Assembly (NCBI GenBank): GCA_021202835.1
Contig: JAJQCI010000307.1
Location: 1-6,168 of the forward strand
Origin: Clostridiales bacterium
GTDB taxonomy: Bacteria > Bacillota > Clostridia > Lachnospirales > CAG-274
Direction of reading: 5' to 3'
DNA: 6,168 bases
Every line of letters begins with the position of its first letter. Positions within the stretch are counted from its first letter, which is position 1. The notes under the pieces were generated by a model that was not told the DNA's origin, searched no databases, and worked only from the letters and a program-made list of their open reading frames with translations. The translations under genes were made by a program, and so were the position numbers. This document shows positions 5,290 through 6,168 of this stretch, in pieces.

Positions 5290-5814
5290 TCAGTCTCCCT
5301 TGCCGAATCTGAAAACAGACAAAGCACCTATACATGCCCCAAGCCAAGAGCCTGCTATCACGTCAGCAGGATAGTGAACGAGAAGATAGAGTCTTGACAG
5401 CGCTATTAAAAAAGCCAAAATAAATGCACAAACCCCCAACAGGGGAGATGCACAGAATATAACCATGGCGGCAACAAAGCTGGCCATAGTATGACCCGAA
5501 GGAAAGCTGGGGTCTTTAGGTTTTTTAATCTTGCTTTCAACATCGTCTAAAGCATCAAAGGGCCTGATTCTTCCGAAAAAGGGCTTTAAGACAATATTGC
5601 AGACGAAAGTTGAAATAAGCAGAGCTTTTATAAGTATTTTGCTTGTTTTTTTATATTTATCGGATAAGCCCATAATACAGGCTGTAAGTATCCATATTAA
5701 GCCTGCATTTGCCGCAGCCGAAATTATCGGCATAATTTTATCAAAAAAATCGTTTTGCAGGTTGTTTTTAAGAAATATCATAGCTTTTTTATCTTGTTCG
5801 GAAAATTTATTCAA
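5290..5814 (-). CDS. PAP2-family membrane phosphatase
   Basis: This 174-residue integral membrane protein carries all three PAP2 phosphatase motifs: KPFFGRIRP (77-85, the KX6RP motif), the PSGH motif in FPSGHTM (104-110), and SRLYLLVHYPADV (140-152, the SRX5HX3D motif). His108 and His147 are the expected catalytic histidines, with Asp151 supporting. Hydrophobic helices are visible at about 26-50, 58-77, 109-137 and 152-168, and the active site should face the outside. Family members remove phosphate from lipid phosphates such as undecaprenyl pyrophosphate, phosphatidic acid or phosphatidylglycerophosphate; which one applies here is not decidable. The start is a TTG at 5814 with AAGGAG (5826-5831) eleven bases upstream; no ATG or GTG is better placed. 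It follows thyX by 27 bp, and its stop overlaps a candidate DUF503 start codon, so the three genes look like one transcription unit. Confidence 0.93.
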   Translation of the reverse strand: MNKFSEQDKKAMIFLKNNLQNDFFDKIMPIISAAANAGLIWILTACIMGLSDKYKKTSKILIKALLISTFVCNIVLKPFFGRIRPFDALDDVESKIKKPKDPSFPSGHTMASFVAAMVIFCASPLLGVCAFILAFLIALSRLYLLVHYPADVIAGSWLGACIGALSVFRFGKGD

Positions 5815-5825
5815 GCCGTATATCT

Positions 5826-5831
5826 CTCCTT
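5826..5831 (-). promoter_or_regulatory. Ribosome binding site supporting a TTG start for PAP2
   Basis: AAGGAG lies 11 bases before TTG 5814, inside the 27-bp gap after the thyX stop. The spacing is slightly long. The next in-frame Met is residue 12 and has no comparable site, so the TTG start is favoured. Confidence 0.55.
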
Positions 5832-5841
5832 CGGGATTTAT

Positions 5842-6168
5842 TTAAACCTCAATATCAAAAAACAATACAGGCAGTTTTTCTTTAAGTTCATTAAGCAGGG
5901 CTGCGGCAATCTCCCTTATTTGAGGATGAGCTGCCTTGTCACAGCGAAGCTTAAAAAAGTGACGCCACTCTCTGAAATTCATTGTAACTACAATTTCTGT
6001 TTTTAAAGAATTGGGCAGTATGGAGCGAGCCTGTTCGGGAGTAACTCCCATATCTGTCATTTCAAAATATTTTTTTTCTATAAACTCCATTGTTTCTTCC
6101 CAAAGCTTATATTCGGCGGTATTTTCATCCCAAAAACAGGGCTTTATGAAAGTCAGTGCTCTGACGAA
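5842..6168 (-). CDS. thyX: FAD-dependent thymidylate synthase ThyX, C-terminal part (start outside window)
   Basis: The minus-strand frame is open from the window edge to TAA at 5842-5844, giving the last 108 residues. ThyX makes dTMP from dUMP using methylenetetrahydrofolate, FAD and NADPH, and replaces ThyA in many anaerobes. The visible part has the family C-terminal core: GVTPEQARSILPNSLKTE (41-58 of the fragment), then TMNFREWRHFFKLRCDKAAH (62-81) and PQIREIAAALL (82-92). Arg75 in FFKLR corresponds to the conserved substrate-binding Arg of the family (Arg174 in the Thermotoga enzyme, by my alignment). The family signature RHRxxSxNxxSxR lies in the missing N-terminal half and cannot be checked. 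The first in-window Met (6090) is internal, since the conserved text FIKPCFW precedes it. It is the most upstream visible gene of the thyX-PAP2-DUF503 run; its promoter is outside the window. Confidence 0.93.
   Translation of the reverse strand, partial: FVRALTFIKPCFWDENTAEYKLWEETMEFIEKKYFEMTDMGVTPEQARSILPNSLKTEIVVTMNFREWRHFFKLRCDKAAHPQIREIAAALLNELKEKLPVLFFDIEV

Noticed and set aside
5285..5347. Longer N-terminal extension of the DUF503 protein
   Set aside because: It would lie almost entirely within PAP2 coding sequence, has no family support, and ATG codons at 5284 and 5290 fit the family N-terminus and the GGGAG site.

Overview
This window looks like housekeeping chromosome from an anaerobic, low-to-moderate-GC Firmicute of the class Clostridia. 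The evidence is the contiguous tig-clpP-clpX block, strong AGGAGG-type ribosome binding sites, A/T-rich intergenic spacers, and a flavin-dependent thymidylate synthase (ThyX) instead of a visible ThyA. I cannot name the genus from sequence alone.

Layout: nearly everything is on the minus strand, so transcription runs from high to low coordinates. At the right edge is the C-terminal part of thyX (5842-6168, cut by the window). It is followed 27 bp later by a PAP2-family membrane phosphatase (5290-5814, TTG start), which runs into a small DUF503/YlxP-like protein (5003-5284). A 173-bp spacer with a candidate promoter and a structured leader then precedes the protein quality-control operon: trigger factor (tig, 3549-4829), the ClpP protease (2942-3526) and its ClpX unfoldase (1636-2928), separated by 22 and 13 bp. 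A good intrinsic terminator (1570-1610) closes clpX. Immediately beyond it is a tight two-gene unit: a metallo-beta-lactamase-fold hydrolase (885-1556) and, 2 bp later, a glyoxalase-I-like VOC protein (514-882) that keeps all four metal ligands. At the left edge, on the plus strand and convergent with these, is the 3' part of an unrecognised gene (2-382) whose product ends in a transmembrane segment. The 131-bp convergent gap holds a near-perfect 18-bp inverted repeat (410-473).

How the genes work together: trigger factor receives nascent chains at the ribosome, and ClpX recognises and unfolds substrates and feeds them to the ClpP chamber, so tig-clpP-clpX forms a folding-or-degradation module. 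ThyX makes dTMP. PAP2 probably dephosphorylates lipid or isoprenoid phosphates at the membrane. DUF503 is a small conserved protein usually linked to translation and ribosome-maturation genes. The MBL-VOC pair superficially resembles a glyoxalase II/glyoxalase I pair, but its substrate is unknown.

I see no CRISPR array, tRNA or rRNA, insertion sequence, phage gene or defence system. I found no convincing new biological system. The points worth a second look are the MBL-VOC pair, the terminator abutting the MBL start, the tig leader and the inverted repeat in the convergent gap.
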